Below are positions 17,700 through 25,630 of a stretch of DNA of 64,000 bases, piece by piece. Source of the DNA: an uncultured Eubacteriales bacterium. Lineage in GTDB: Bacteria; Bacillota; Clostridia; Oscillospirales; CAG-272. The notes beneath the pieces were generated by a model. That model was not told where the DNA came from. It was given only the letters and a program-made list of their open reading frames with translations, and searched no databases. The stretch spans positions 248,001 to 312,000 of the forward strand of contig CAKROZ010000001.1 in the NCBI GenBank assembly GCA_934373635.1, read 5' to 3'. Every line of letters starts with the position of its first letter. Position 1 is the stretch's first letter. A program made the position numbers and the translations under genes.

Positions 17700-18386
17700 A
17701 TGAAAAAGATTTTTGCATGGCTCCTTCTTCTTTCCTGTGTTTTCGCCCTCAGCGCGTGCAGTATAGGAAACGGTGCCGCCTCGGCGAATGCCGTGAGCTC
17801 TGTTTCGAAGATGTATCGCAACAGCGCACCGACGAAGACGGTGGTCAAGAGCGAGCAGAAGTTCGGAGATCTTACCCTGAAAGGGGAACAGACTCTTGTC
17901 AAGGGCGAGATCCTTTATGAGGGTGAGTGGAAGGAAGCTGCCGTTTACGAATGGAAGGAACAGCAAAGGGCAAGGGTGGAGGAAGAGATCGGACCGACCA
18001 AATGGGTTTCCGGCTCTCTCGAATTTGTCGAAGGACTCGGCGTCCGCACGAACAAGGGACGCTGGCAAGCGGGTGTCGATTTCACTCCCTCCATCGGGCA
18101 GATGGCGCTGAACCTCGACGTTTCGGCATTGACCGATGTGACCTATAACGAGGGGGCAAAGATGCTGACCTTTACCGTGAGGGCGGCGAATCTCGCGAAG
18201 GTCTTCGGTGCGGACACCGTGCTGACCGAGGACGTACTTGTCACGATCGTGAACGACGGCGCCGTCGTGACCGATGTCATTCTCAATTATTCCGAAGCGG
18301 AAACGGAAGAGTTGCCGAACGGAAAGCAAATTACTATCCACACCGTATATTCTTACGATAATGAAAAGGTAACGCTTTTGAAATAA
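17700..18386 (+). CDS. Lipoprotein of unknown function, second of three tandem paralogues
   Basis: A 228-residue putative lipoprotein with signal peptide and lipobox (MKKIFAWLLLLSCVFALSAC, lipidated Cys20). The C-terminal part (KVFGADTVLTEDVLVTIVND, then VVTDVILNY) is a diverged copy of the matching part in the first and third genes. Within the middle region the phrase DVTYNEGAKMLTFTVRAANLAKVFG parallels LSEDGRMLTATIAAENIKKVLG of the first gene. The start has GAAAGGAT upstream. Function unknown; probably arose by tandem duplication and is transcribed with its neighbours. Confidence 0.8.
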   Translation: MKKIFAWLLLLSCVFALSACSIGNGAASANAVSSVSKMYRNSAPTKTVVKSEQKFGDLTLKGEQTLVKGEILYEGEWKEAAVYEWKEQQRARVEEEIGPTKWVSGSLEFVEGLGVRTNKGRWQAGVDFTPSIGQMALNLDVSALTDVTYNEGAKMLTFTVRAANLAKVFGADTVLTEDVLVTIVNDGAVVTDVILNYSEAETEELPNGKQITIHTVYSYDNEKVTLLK

Positions 18387-18463
18387 CCTCTGTGCGGAAT
18401 GATTTCGACAAGATTTAAATCCGCAAGAAAGGTGCTTTCGATAGAGAAAGCGATGGTAGAAAT

Positions 18464-19075
18464 ATGAAAAAACTGATTGCGATCCTTCTCGCAGTGGTCT
18501 GTGCCTTCGCACTGTTTTCCTGCACACCGGCAAGTCGGCCGAACGGGAAAACGAAGGGTGACCTCTCCCTCTTCACGAACGCGTTGAAAACCGTCTCGCC
18601 GAAATCGTCGACCGTCCGCACGACGCTGACCTCCGACCTCGGCACGCTGAACGGTACCTTCAATATCACCTACGCGGGCGACAACCGTGCGACGGTCACC
18701 TATGAGGTAGAGCAGTTCAACGAGATCGACGAAAGCGCAACCACCGACTTCGAGCCGAAGAGTACGAAGACGGGCACCATCACCTATGAGGACGGCAAGT
18801 ATACGACGGGCGACGGCATCACCCGCGAGTTCACGCTCGCGACCGAGCTGAAACTGAATCTCGACGCCGAAAAAATGACCTACACCATCGAGGACGGCAA
18901 CACGACGCTCAAGGCGACCGTGGAATCGAAGAATACGAAGGATGTGCTCGGCACCGAGATCAACGCCGAGGTCTCCCTGACCGTAAAACGGAATTCCACG
19001 ACCATCACCTCCGTCACCATCTCCTACGAGACCAAGGCGGGAATTGCCACCATTGTCTGTGACTACGATAATTGA
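18464..19075 (+). CDS. Lipoprotein of unknown function, third of three tandem paralogues
   Basis: A 203-residue putative lipoprotein; the lipobox is LFSC with lipidated Cys20 (MKKLIAILLAVVCAFALFSC). The body is beta-rich and acidic, ending in VLGTEINAEVSLTVKRNST and TITSVTISYE, clearly related to the end of the first gene (VLGTDLKTDGNIALTVKSNG). The DNA just upstream (AAATCCGCAAGAAAGG) resembles that upstream of the second gene (AAATCCGCGAAAGACAAG), another sign of duplication. A terminator follows about 110 bp downstream. Function unknown. Confidence 0.8.
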   Translation: MKKLIAILLAVVCAFALFSCTPASRPNGKTKGDLSLFTNALKTVSPKSSTVRTTLTSDLGTLNGTFNITYAGDNRATVTYEVEQFNEIDESATTDFEPKSTKTGTITYEDGKYTTGDGITREFTLATELKLNLDAEKMTYTIEDGNTTLKATVESKNTKDVLGTEINAEVSLTVKRNSTTITSVTISYETKAGIATIVCDYDN

Positions 19076-19425
19076 CATTTGCGGAGAGAGACGGAGGATT
19101 TTCGTGTATTCCCCCGTTCGGGAAGGATAAAAATAACAAGAAACCGACGCTCCACACGAAAGTGCTTGCTTCAAAAGGAGTCCGCGCCTGCAACGTTGCG
19201 GCGCGCGGTTTTTCTTTGCTTTCAGGATTGGGTCACACATTATGTCCACCGCAGTTCCGCGTGCGCGATCTCGTGCGTTGAGAATCGCATTTCAATATCT
19301 TGCGCACAAAGGTATTTGAAATGCTCGCTCTTGTTTTCTCTTTTTAGCTCATTTACACACAGTTTACATTCTATTCACAAACCGAACACACCGATTTGAT
19401 ACAATAAGGAGCGGAAAATTTAATA
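19076..19425. other. Intergenic spacer before the tRNA gene
   Basis: About 350 bases with no convincing gene. It holds the terminator at 19182-19213. The last 100 bases are AT-rich and presumably contain the tRNA promoter; TACAAT at 19400-19405 is a candidate -10 but no matching -35 at normal spacing was found. Confidence 0.5.
19182..19213 (+). terminator. Terminator of the lipoprotein cluster
   Basis: CGCGCC (19183-19188) pairs with GGCGCG (19200-19205) around an internally palindromic loop, followed by a T-run at 19209-19213. Confidence 0.75.
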
Positions 19426-19502
19426 GGACCATTAGCTCAGTTGGTTAGAGCAACCGGCTCATAACCGGTCGGTCCAAGGTTCGAGCCCTTGATGGTCCAC
19501 CA
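19426..19502 (+). tRNA. tRNA with CAT anticodon (Met or lysidine-modified Ile2)
   Basis: All arms are visible. The acceptor GGACCAT (19426-19432) pairs with ATGGTCC (19492-19498). The D arm is GCTC...GAGC, the anticodon arm ACCGG-CTCATAA-CCGGT with anticodon CAT, and the T arm CAAGG-TTCGAGC-CCTTG. Discriminator A and an encoded CCA (19500-19502) end the gene. A 7-bp acceptor with a paired first base rules out initiator tRNA. Elongator Met and Ile2 (C34 changed to lysidine) both use CAT; the GGACC acceptor resembles Firmicute Ile2, but I cannot decide. Confidence 0.95.
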
Positions 19503-19560
19503 GTACAGTATAATCCGAACACGACATTGTTCTTCGTGTCGTTGCGGCTTATACAATCAA

Positions 19561-19597
19561 ATACCGGGTAGATTGATTTCTACCCGGTATTTCTTTT
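19561..19597 (+). terminator. Terminator after the tRNA gene
   Basis: ATACCGGGTAG (19561-19571) pairs with CTACCCGGTAT (19580-19590), followed by TTCTTTT. Confidence 0.85.
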
Positions 19598-19601
19598 ATG
19601 C

Positions 19602-19796
19602 TTATTCTGCTTTTTCGGTATCTTTCAGTGCCTTGTCAACCTTGTCCGCGATGGGTTCCACCTTGTTATAATCTACCCCATGTTCCTCACATACAAGTTT
19701 GATCGCCTGTTTGAATACCTGGTTGCCACCGGTCGCCGCAAGGCCGCTCAGAGTACCACCAGGAGGGGGCCTCTTGTATAGTTTTTGACCTATCAC
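19602..19796 (-). CDS. Possible small ORF or gene remnant beside the tRNA
   Basis: A 64-codon minus-strand frame that I do not recognise. The C-terminal two thirds read like real protein (GGNQVFKQAIKLVCEEHG, then NKVEPIADKVDKALKDTEKAE), with amphipathic helices and an acidic tail. The N-terminal part (KRPPPGGTLSG) does not, and no good ribosome site precedes the start. It may be the 3' remnant of a larger gene, perhaps of a former insertion at the tRNA, or a chance frame. Start codon uncertain. Confidence 0.3.
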   Translation of the reverse strand: MIGQKLYKRPPPGGTLSGLAATGGNQVFKQAIKLVCEEHGVDYNKVEPIADKVDKALKDTEKAE

Positions 19797-19959
19797 GATC
19801 CCGCATTTTTTGTCGCCTCATTCACCGAAACTTTGAACAAAGCGTTTCCAAAATGAATAAAAAATCGGAATTCAACTCAATACCGACTCAAAAAATGCAG
19901 AAATCTTTTCGAATATGAATAAAAAATCGAAAAAACTTGCATTTTTATGAAAAAAGCAC

Positions 19960-19988
19960 TTGACAAGCCGTCACAAAAGGATTACAAT
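19960..19988 (+). promoter_or_regulatory. Sigma-A promoter of the DUF5058 operon
   Basis: TTGACA (19960-19965) and TACAAT (19983-19988), 17-bp spacer, about 32 bases before the first start codon. Confidence 0.85.
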
Positions 19989-20020
19989 AGATACCATATT
20001 ATTTCAGGAAGGAACATCGT

Positions 20021-20755
20021 ATGGAATTCTCTGTGAATCACCCGATTTTGTTCGTCTTGGTCGGGATCATCATCCTCGCGGTCCTCTTGCAGTCGGTCTT
20101 CTTCCTCGTGCGGGCACTGAAACGCGCGAAGGAGCTCGGCATGAAGAGGGAAGTGCTGAAAAAGACGATCACCTCCGCCGCCATTTTCACGATCGCTCCC
20201 GCGGTCGCGATCCTCGTCGGCGTCATCTCCCTTTCGAAGAGCCTCGGCATTGCGCTTCCGTGGCTTCGCCTTTCGGTCATCGGCTCCCTCAGCTATGAGA
20301 CGGTCGCCGCGGGCGCCGCGCTCGAGGCGCTCGGGCTCGGTACCGACATTACGCTGACGAATGCGTCGGATTACGTGACCGTCGCCTTTGTCATGACCTT
20401 CGGTATTCTCATCGGCTTGATCCTCGTTCCGCTTCTGACAAAGAAGATCCGGTCGGGCATGATCCGCATGGAGACGAAGGATAAGCGTTGGGGAGAGATC
20501 TTTGGCAACGCGATGTTCCTCGGCATGATCTCCGCCTTCCTCGGCTATATCTTCTGCGACGTGACGAACCTCTTTTCGGGCGACGTCTCCTGCCTCGTTC
20601 CCGTGCTTGTTATGGTGACCTCCGCCCTTGCCATGACCGCGTGCGGTCTGGTCGCAAAGAAGTGTAAACTGCGTTGGATGCAGGATTATGCCCTGCCGAT
20701 CAGCCTGATCGTCGGCATGGCGTCCGCGATCCCGTATACCGCATGGCTCGCGTGA
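20021..20755 (+). CDS. DUF5058-family membrane protein
   Basis: A 244-residue polytopic membrane protein with about six or seven hydrophobic segments. The N terminus (NHPILFVLVGIIILAVLLQSVFFLVRALKRAKELGM) and the segment SLSYETVAAGAALEALGLG are those I associate with the DUF5058 family, whose function is not established. ATG follows AGGAAGG. It is followed after 16 bp by a second membrane protein and then by an M20 peptidase with a membrane anchor, all in one operon. A transporter or channel working with the peptidase on peptides or amino-acid conjugates is a reasonable inference only. Confidence 0.8.
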   Translation: MEFSVNHPILFVLVGIIILAVLLQSVFFLVRALKRAKELGMKREVLKKTITSAAIFTIAPAVAILVGVISLSKSLGIALPWLRLSVIGSLSYETVAAGAALEALGLGTDITLTNASDYVTVAFVMTFGILIGLILVPLLTKKIRSGMIRMETKDKRWGEIFGNAMFLGMISAFLGYIFCDVTNLFSGDVSCLVPVLVMVTSALAMTACGLVAKKCKLRWMQDYALPISLIVGMASAIPYTAWLA

Positions 20756-20771
20756 GCGGAAAGGAGAACCG

Positions 20772-21455
20772 ATGAACGAAGAAAAGAAAACCCTTACAGA
20801 TTCCCCCTATATGCAGGGTGTCCACCGCTACGGTCGGATATGGGGCTTTATCCTCTGCGCTCTGATCCTCGCGTTTCCCTTTGCCGTCGCCCTGATCTTC
20901 GGCGCTCTGCCCGAGTGGGGGGCGCTCGCAAAGGGTGCGATCGCCGTCGTCCCGATGTATTGGGCAGTCGGTATCATTGAGATCTTTACCTACGTGCCGA
21001 TGCTCGGCGCGGGCGGTGCCTACCTCTCCTTTGTTACGGGCAATATCTCCAACCTGAAACTCCCCTGTGCCCTCGACGCCATGGAGCGTGCCGAGGTAAA
21101 ACCGAGCAGCGAGGAAGGGGAGATCATCTCCACGATCTCTATCGCCGTTTCCAGTATTGTGACAACTTTTATTATCATTTTAGGCGTTCTTTTGATCATT
21201 CCGCTCGCCCCGATCTTGGAATCCGAGGTGCTGTCCGCCTCCTTTGCGCAGCTCCTTCCCGCGCTCTTCGGCGGTCTTGCGGTCGTCTTCATTTCCAAGA
21301 ATCCGAAGCTCTCGATCGGACCCGTCCTTCTCATGCTCATCCTCTTTATCGCCGTTCCCGCACTGAATGCGAGCACGGTCGGTCTGATGGTCCCCGTCGG
21401 TGTGATCTTCACCCTCATTTACGCACGTATCCTGTATAAGAAAGGTTGGCTTTGA
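20772..21455 (+). CDS. Polytopic membrane protein, partner of DUF5058 protein
   Basis: A 227-residue membrane protein with about six hydrophobic segments. The conserved-looking central part is LGAGGAYLSFVTGNISNLKLPC, followed by a soluble loop (AMERAEVKPSSEEGE) and further helices. I recognise it only as a protein commonly found next to DUF5058 proteins; some automatic annotations of such genes use channel-like names without proof. ATG follows AAAGGAGAA. The next gene starts two bases after its stop, so the three genes are probably translated together and may form a complex. Confidence 0.75.
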   Translation: MNEEKKTLTDSPYMQGVHRYGRIWGFILCALILAFPFAVALIFGALPEWGALAKGAIAVVPMYWAVGIIEIFTYVPMLGAGGAYLSFVTGNISNLKLPCALDAMERAEVKPSSEEGEIISTISIAVSSIVTTFIIILGVLLIIPLAPILESEVLSASFAQLLPALFGGLAVVFISKNPKLSIGPVLLMLILFIAVPALNASTVGLMVPVGVIFTLIYARILYKKGWL

Positions 21456-21456
21456 T

Positions 21457-22893
21457 ATGATCGTTCTCTGGATCGTTCTTGCTCTTCTTATCTTATTCCT
21501 TGCCGTGATCCTCGTCCGCACGGCGCTCTTCCGCCCGACGGAGGAGCCTGTCGCGGTGCCCGAGCCCGTGGAGCTCGACCGCGAGGGCGCGGTTTCCGCC
21601 TTGCAGGCGCTCGTCAGATGCAAGACCGTCTCACGTTACGATCACGCGGACGAGGACGACGCCGAGTTTGAGAAGCTCATCGCCCTTCTTCCGACGCTCT
21701 ATCCCCGTGTGACCGAGGCGCTCCCCCTCACCCGCATGGAAGATCGCGCACTGCTCTTCCACTGGAAGGGGAAAGAAGCGGGCGATCCCGCCGTCCTCAT
21801 GGCGCATTACGACGTCGTTCCCGTCGACGAGTCGGGATGGAAAAAGCCGCCCTTCGACGGTATCATCGAGGACGGCGTTCTCTGGGGACGCGGTACTCTC
21901 GATACGAAGGTCACCTTCAACGGCATTCTCTATGCCGCGGAACAGCTCCTCAAAGAGGGGTTCACTCCCGAGCATGACATTTACTTCGCCTTCTCGGGTG
22001 GAGAAGAGGTCAACGGCAACGGCGCCTGTCATATCGTCGAATACTTTAAGGAGCATCACCTCACACCCTCTCTCGTCGTGGACGAGGGCGGTGCTGTGGT
22101 CGAGGGCGTCTTCCCGGGAGTCAAAGCGCCCTGTGCCCTGATCGGCATTGCGGAGAAGGGAATGATGGACGTCCGCTATTCGGTGAACAGCGCGGGCGGT
22201 CACGCCTCCGCACCGAAGCCGCATACCCCCGTCGGCCTGCTTGCCCGCGCCTGCACACGCGTCGAAGGGCATCCTTTCCGCTTCCATATTACAAAACCGG
22301 TCGCCGAAATGTTCGATACCCTCGGCAGACGCTCGAGCTTCGTCTACCGTATGATCTTCGCGAACCTTTGGTGCTTTGCACCCGTGCTTGACCGCCTCTG
22401 CAAGAAGAGCGGCGGGGAGCTGAACGCCCTCATGCGCACGACGGTCGCCTTCACCCGCATGAAGGGGAGCGATGCCTCGAATGTCATTCCTCCCACCGCA
22501 AGCATGGTCTCGAACATCCGCCTGAACCCCGCAGACACCATGGAATCGGGCATCGCATATCTCGAGAAGACCATCGCCGACCCCGACGTGAAGCTTGAGA
22601 TCATTCAGGGCATGGATCCGAGCCGTATCTCCGAGACCGATTGCGACGCCTATCGCAAGGTCGCCCGCGCCGTCGGCGACACATGGCAGGGCACGGTCGT
22701 CTCTCCCTACCTGATGGTGCAGTGCTCCGACAGCCGTCATTGGGGCGTTCTCTCGGATAAAGTGTACCGCTTCTCCGCCATGGACCTGACCGCGGAGGAA
22801 CGCGGCACTATCCACGGCAACAACGAGCGCATCCGCACGGAGGTCGTCGGACGCGCAGCGGAATTCTTCCTTCGCCTGATGAAGCAACTGTAA
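21457..22893 (+). CDS. M20-family metallopeptidase with N-terminal membrane anchor
   Basis: A 478-residue peptidase of the M20 (carboxypeptidase S/ArgE/DapE) family. Residues 1-25 are a transmembrane helix (LWIVLALLILFLAVILVRTALF), so the enzyme is tethered. The metal site motifs are visible: VLMAHYDVVPVD (metal His and catalytic Asp), GRGTLDTK (bridging Asp), FSGGEEVNGNGA (catalytic Glu and metal Glu), DEGG, and a C-terminal GNNERI (metal His is in IHGNNERI). The lid domain lies between, starting at GMMDVRYSVNSAGGHAS. It probably hydrolyses small peptides or N-acyl amino acids. It is the third gene of the DUF5058 operon, which ends in a strong terminator. Confidence 0.9.
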   Translation: MIVLWIVLALLILFLAVILVRTALFRPTEEPVAVPEPVELDREGAVSALQALVRCKTVSRYDHADEDDAEFEKLIALLPTLYPRVTEALPLTRMEDRALLFHWKGKEAGDPAVLMAHYDVVPVDESGWKKPPFDGIIEDGVLWGRGTLDTKVTFNGILYAAEQLLKEGFTPEHDIYFAFSGGEEVNGNGACHIVEYFKEHHLTPSLVVDEGGAVVEGVFPGVKAPCALIGIAEKGMMDVRYSVNSAGGHASAPKPHTPVGLLARACTRVEGHPFRFHITKPVAEMFDTLGRRSSFVYRMIFANLWCFAPVLDRLCKKSGGELNALMRTTVAFTRMKGSDASNVIPPTASMVSNIRLNPADTMESGIAYLEKTIADPDVKLEIIQGMDPSRISETDCDAYRKVARAVGDTWQGTVVSPYLMVQCSDSRHWGVLSDKVYRFSAMDLTAEERGTIHGNNERIRTEVVGRAAEFFLRLMKQL

Positions 22894-22923
22894 TGTAAAG
22901 AATACTATACAAAATCGCAAAAA

Positions 22924-22982
22924 ACGTGAATCAGATCACGCACGGAGGCTTAGTCCGTGTGCGAAGCGATTCGCGTTTTTTT
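22924..22982 (+). terminator. Long two-part terminator hairpin
   Basis: An outer stem ACGTGAATC (22924-22932) with GATTCGCGT (22968-22976, one G-U pair) encloses an inner stem CGCACGGA with TCCGTGTGCG. A seven-base T-run follows. Confidence 0.8.
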
Positions 22983-23197
22983 GCGTAAATTCCCGACGCA
23001 CTCTGCAAAAACAAGGAGCGGCGTCGCTTGCTTTTTTCTGAAAATTCTTCGCCGCGCTCCGCAGTGTCCCCCCGCAAACTGCGGTTTGCACGTTCCGTTG
23101 AGTCTTCACTCTGCCTCGCGAAAAATATCGCGCGAAACCGCCTTTTCGGACGAAAATCGGAATTTTCTAAAAAATCTTTGCGCGCGCGCGAAAATCC

Positions 23198-23226
23198 TTG
23201 ACACGCACGGGGAAATATGGTATGAT
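23198..23226 (+). promoter_or_regulatory. Sigma-A promoter of the DUF1538 operon
   Basis: TTGACA (23198-23203) and TATGAT (23221-23226), 17-bp spacer, about 46 bases before the ATG. Confidence 0.82.
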
Positions 23227-23272
23227 ATTATCGGAGAAATTTGAAAGTGTTTTTTGAAAAGGAGGTTCTCCC

Positions 23273-24793
23273 ATGCCGCGAATGCTGGTCGAAAAACTCA
23301 AAGAATCTGCGACTTCCATCCTTCCGATCGGCGCGATCGTCCTGCTTCTCGCGCTCACCATCGCCCCGATGCCGTCGGGAACGTTTCTGCTTTTCGCCTT
23401 CGGCGTCGTCTTCCTCATTCTCGGAATGGCGATCTTCACGATGGGCGCAGAAATGTCGATGCAACCCCTCGGTACGAAGATCGGCGCGACCGTCGCCTCG
23501 ACGGGAAAGATCTGGCTGATCGCTCTCGTCAGCTTCATCATCGGCGTCGTCGTCACGGTGTCCGAGCCCGATCTTCAGATTCTCGCGAGTCAGATCTCGG
23601 ACGTCCCGAACTGGCTTCTGATCCTCACCGTATCGGTCGGCGTCGGACTCTTCCTTGTGATCGCTCTGTTACATATCGTCTTCAGTGTCTCTCTGACATT
23701 GCTTCTGACGATCTTCTATGCGCTTGCCTTCCTTCTTTGTCTCTTCGTGCCCGATACACTGTACGCGATCGCCTTTGACTCGGGCGGCGTGACGACGGGC
23801 CCCATGACCGTGCCCTTTTTGATGGCGCTCGGCGCGGGTGTTTCTTCCGCGAGATCGAAACAGGGACGGGACGATTCCTTCAGTATTATCTCTCTTTGCA
23901 GCATCGGACCGATCCTCTCGGTTCTCATTCTCGGACTCGTGATCGAGATCGGGGGAGGGGAGTATACTTACTCGGTTGCCGCACCCGTGACCGACACCCG
24001 CGAGGGCGTCCTCCGCTACCTCGGCGGTCTCGGCGACTATGCGAAGGAGGTGCTGATCGCCCTTCTGCCCATCCTCGTCTTTACCGTCTTCTTCCAGCTC
24101 ATTACCCGCGCTTTCGGAAGAAAGCAGCTGATCCGTATCGGCGTCGGTATTCTCTATACCTTCCTCGGTCTGACCGTCTTCCTCGCGGGGGCGAACATCG
24201 GCTTCATTCCCATCGGCTACACCCTCGGATCCGATCTTGCGGGTGTCGGCTCGGGACTTCTTCTGATCCCCGTCAGTATGCTTCTCGGTTTCTTTATCGT
24301 CAAGGCGGAGCCGTCGGTCTACGTCCTGAATAAGCAGGTCGAGCACATGACGGCGGGCGCCATCTCGGGGCGCACGCTCGGACTCGGACTCTCTCTCGGT
24401 GTCGCGTCCGCTCTCGGGCTTTCGGTGCTTCGAATTCTGACGGGCATTTCCATTATGTATATTCTCATCCCCGGTTACGCGATCGCGATCCTGCTCTCCT
24501 TCTTCGTGCCGAAGATCTTTGTCGGTATCGCCTTCGATTCGGGTGGAGTCGCGAGCGGTACGATGATGAGTGCCTTCGTGCTTCCTCTCGCCATCGGCGC
24601 CTGCCGGACGCTCGGAGCGAATGTCATGACGCAGGCGTTCGGCTGTGTCGCCTTCGTGGCATTGACGCCCATCATCTCGCTCGAAATCTGCGGCTGGGTC
24701 TATGTCAGAAAGCAGAAGAACAGCGCGAAGCGCTTTATCTCCGAGCAGGAGACCTTCATCGACTACGACAGCCCCGTGTATTCGGAGGTCTGA
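23273..24793 (+). CDS. DUF1538 membrane protein (internally duplicated)
   Basis: A 506-residue integral membrane protein with about twelve hydrophobic segments. It is an inverted or direct duplication of a DUF1538 unit. The first half ends with IAFDSGGVTTGPMTVPF near residue 165 and the second half with IAFDSGGVASGTMMSAF near residue 420; this repeated DSGGV signature lies between helices and could be a substrate or ion site. DUF1538 function is not established. A strong AAAAGGAGG precedes the ATG. It is followed by a PII-like protein, so regulated transport, as for AmtB with GlnK, is the natural hypothesis. Confidence 0.85.
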   Translation: MPRMLVEKLKESATSILPIGAIVLLLALTIAPMPSGTFLLFAFGVVFLILGMAIFTMGAEMSMQPLGTKIGATVASTGKIWLIALVSFIIGVVVTVSEPDLQILASQISDVPNWLLILTVSVGVGLFLVIALLHIVFSVSLTLLLTIFYALAFLLCLFVPDTLYAIAFDSGGVTTGPMTVPFLMALGAGVSSARSKQGRDDSFSIISLCSIGPILSVLILGLVIEIGGGEYTYSVAAPVTDTREGVLRYLGGLGDYAKEVLIALLPILVFTVFFQLITRAFGRKQLIRIGVGILYTFLGLTVFLAGANIGFIPIGYTLGSDLAGVGSGLLLIPVSMLLGFFIVKAEPSVYVLNKQVEHMTAGAISGRTLGLGLSLGVASALGLSVLRILTGISIMYILIPGYAIAILLSFFVPKIFVGIAFDSGGVASGTMMSAFVLPLAIGACRTLGANVMTQAFGCVAFVALTPIISLEICGWVYVRKQKNSAKRFISEQETFIDYDSPVYSEV

Positions 24794-24797
24794 CCCT

Positions 24798-24863
24798 ATG
24801 AAGAAGAAAGGAGATGCCCCCGTGCTCACCGAAGTGATTAAACGGGCGGCAGAGGTGATATAA
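24798..24863 (+). CDS. 21-codon ORF translationally coupled to the PII-like gene
   Basis: ATG at 24798 opens a 21-codon frame (MKKKGDAPVLTEVIKRAAEVI) that ends in TAA at 24861-24863. The A that ends this stop codon is the first base of the ATG of the PII-like gene (TAATG). Five bases separate the DUF1538 stop from this start, and an AAGGAGAT inside the ORF is too far upstream to serve the next gene well. It may be a coupling peptide or a chance frame. Confidence 0.4.
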   Translation: MKKKGDAPVLTEVIKRAAEVI

Positions 24864-25579
24864 TGGCTAAAAGAAACGGAATCGACGAGCGTCGCGTCAA
24901 GCTTCTCGTCGGCATCATCGCCAAAGAGGATGAGATCGCATACACCGATGCCTGCAACGAGTGTTGTACGGCGCTTCACGTGTCGGGACTCTGCAACGGA
25001 ACGGCACGCACGAGCTACCTCAGCTATTTCGGTCTTGACGAGATCGAGAAGCGGATCGTTTTCACCTTGATCCCCGACAACGCCGAGAAGGCGGTGCTTG
25101 CCGCCATCGGAAAGAAGCTTCGCCTCGCGCTCCCCGGGCGCGGCGTGGCGTTTACCGCTCCCCTCTCGGGAATTTCCAGCCTGATCTCGGGCGCCGTTCT
25201 GAACGGTGCGGAGAGAATCGAAAAGAATCCACAGAAGCCAAAGAAGGAGAAGAAGACCATGCACGAACTCGTTATTGCCGTCGTAGAACAGAAATTTTCC
25301 GACCTCGCGGTGGAAGCCGCACGGGAGGCGGGCGCCACGGGAGGTACCATTCTGCATACCCGTACCGTCAATAACCGTGCCGTGGAAGGAAAGCTCGGTA
25401 CGACCTTAAAGCAGGAGACCGAGACGCTGACCTTTCTCACCACGAAGGAATATAAGGGCAAGATCATGGAAGCCGTGCGCGATGTCGCGGGACTGAAAAC
25501 CGAGGGCGGCGCCATTATCTTCTCCCTCCCCGTCGACGAGGTTGTCGGCATCGGCTCTCCCGATGAAGAGGAAGAATGA
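24863..25579 (+). CDS. Double PII-like (P-II family) signalling protein
   Basis: A 238-residue cytosolic protein made of two GlnB-like units joined by a basic linker (KNPQKPKKEKKT). Unit 1 covers about residues 9-115 (RRVKLLVGIIAKEDEIAYTDAC, T-loop region about 40-60, then LALPGRGVAFTAPLSG). Unit 2 covers about 133-233 (ELVIAVVEQKFSDLAVEAAREAGATGG, then GLKTEGGAIIFSLPVDEVVGI), where the TEGGAIIF segment corresponds to the PII nucleotide-binding B-loop. Normal PII proteins are single 110-residue units forming trimers, so a fused pair is unusual. The classic uridylylated Tyr of the T-loop is not obvious. Next to DUF1538 it probably gates that membrane protein. Confidence 0.82.
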   Translation: MAKRNGIDERRVKLLVGIIAKEDEIAYTDACNECCTALHVSGLCNGTARTSYLSYFGLDEIEKRIVFTLIPDNAEKAVLAAIGKKLRLALPGRGVAFTAPLSGISSLISGAVLNGAERIEKNPQKPKKEKKTMHELVIAVVEQKFSDLAVEAAREAGATGGTILHTRTVNNRAVEGKLGTTLKQETETLTFLTTKEYKGKIMEAVRDVAGLKTEGGAIIFSLPVDEVVGIGSPDEEEE

Positions 25580-25630
25580 CAAGAAAACATTACATAACCA
25601 TAGTCTGAATAGTCTGAAAAGAGAAAAACA

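Larger units (their letters stand above)
19503..20020. other. Intergenic spacer after the tRNA gene
   Basis: About 520 bases. It contains a terminator right after the tRNA, a possible small minus-strand ORF remnant, an AT-rich stretch with a 15-bp direct repeat (ATGAATAAAAAATCG at 19853-19867 and 19915-19929), and the promoter of the DUF5058 operon. Confidence 0.6.
22894..23272. other. Intergenic spacer between two membrane operons
   Basis: It holds the terminator at 22924-22982 and, at its end, the promoter and ribosome site of the DUF1538 gene. The middle (about 22985-23190) is low-complexity sequence rich in CGC and GCTTGC-like words, with no gene seen. Confidence 0.6.
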
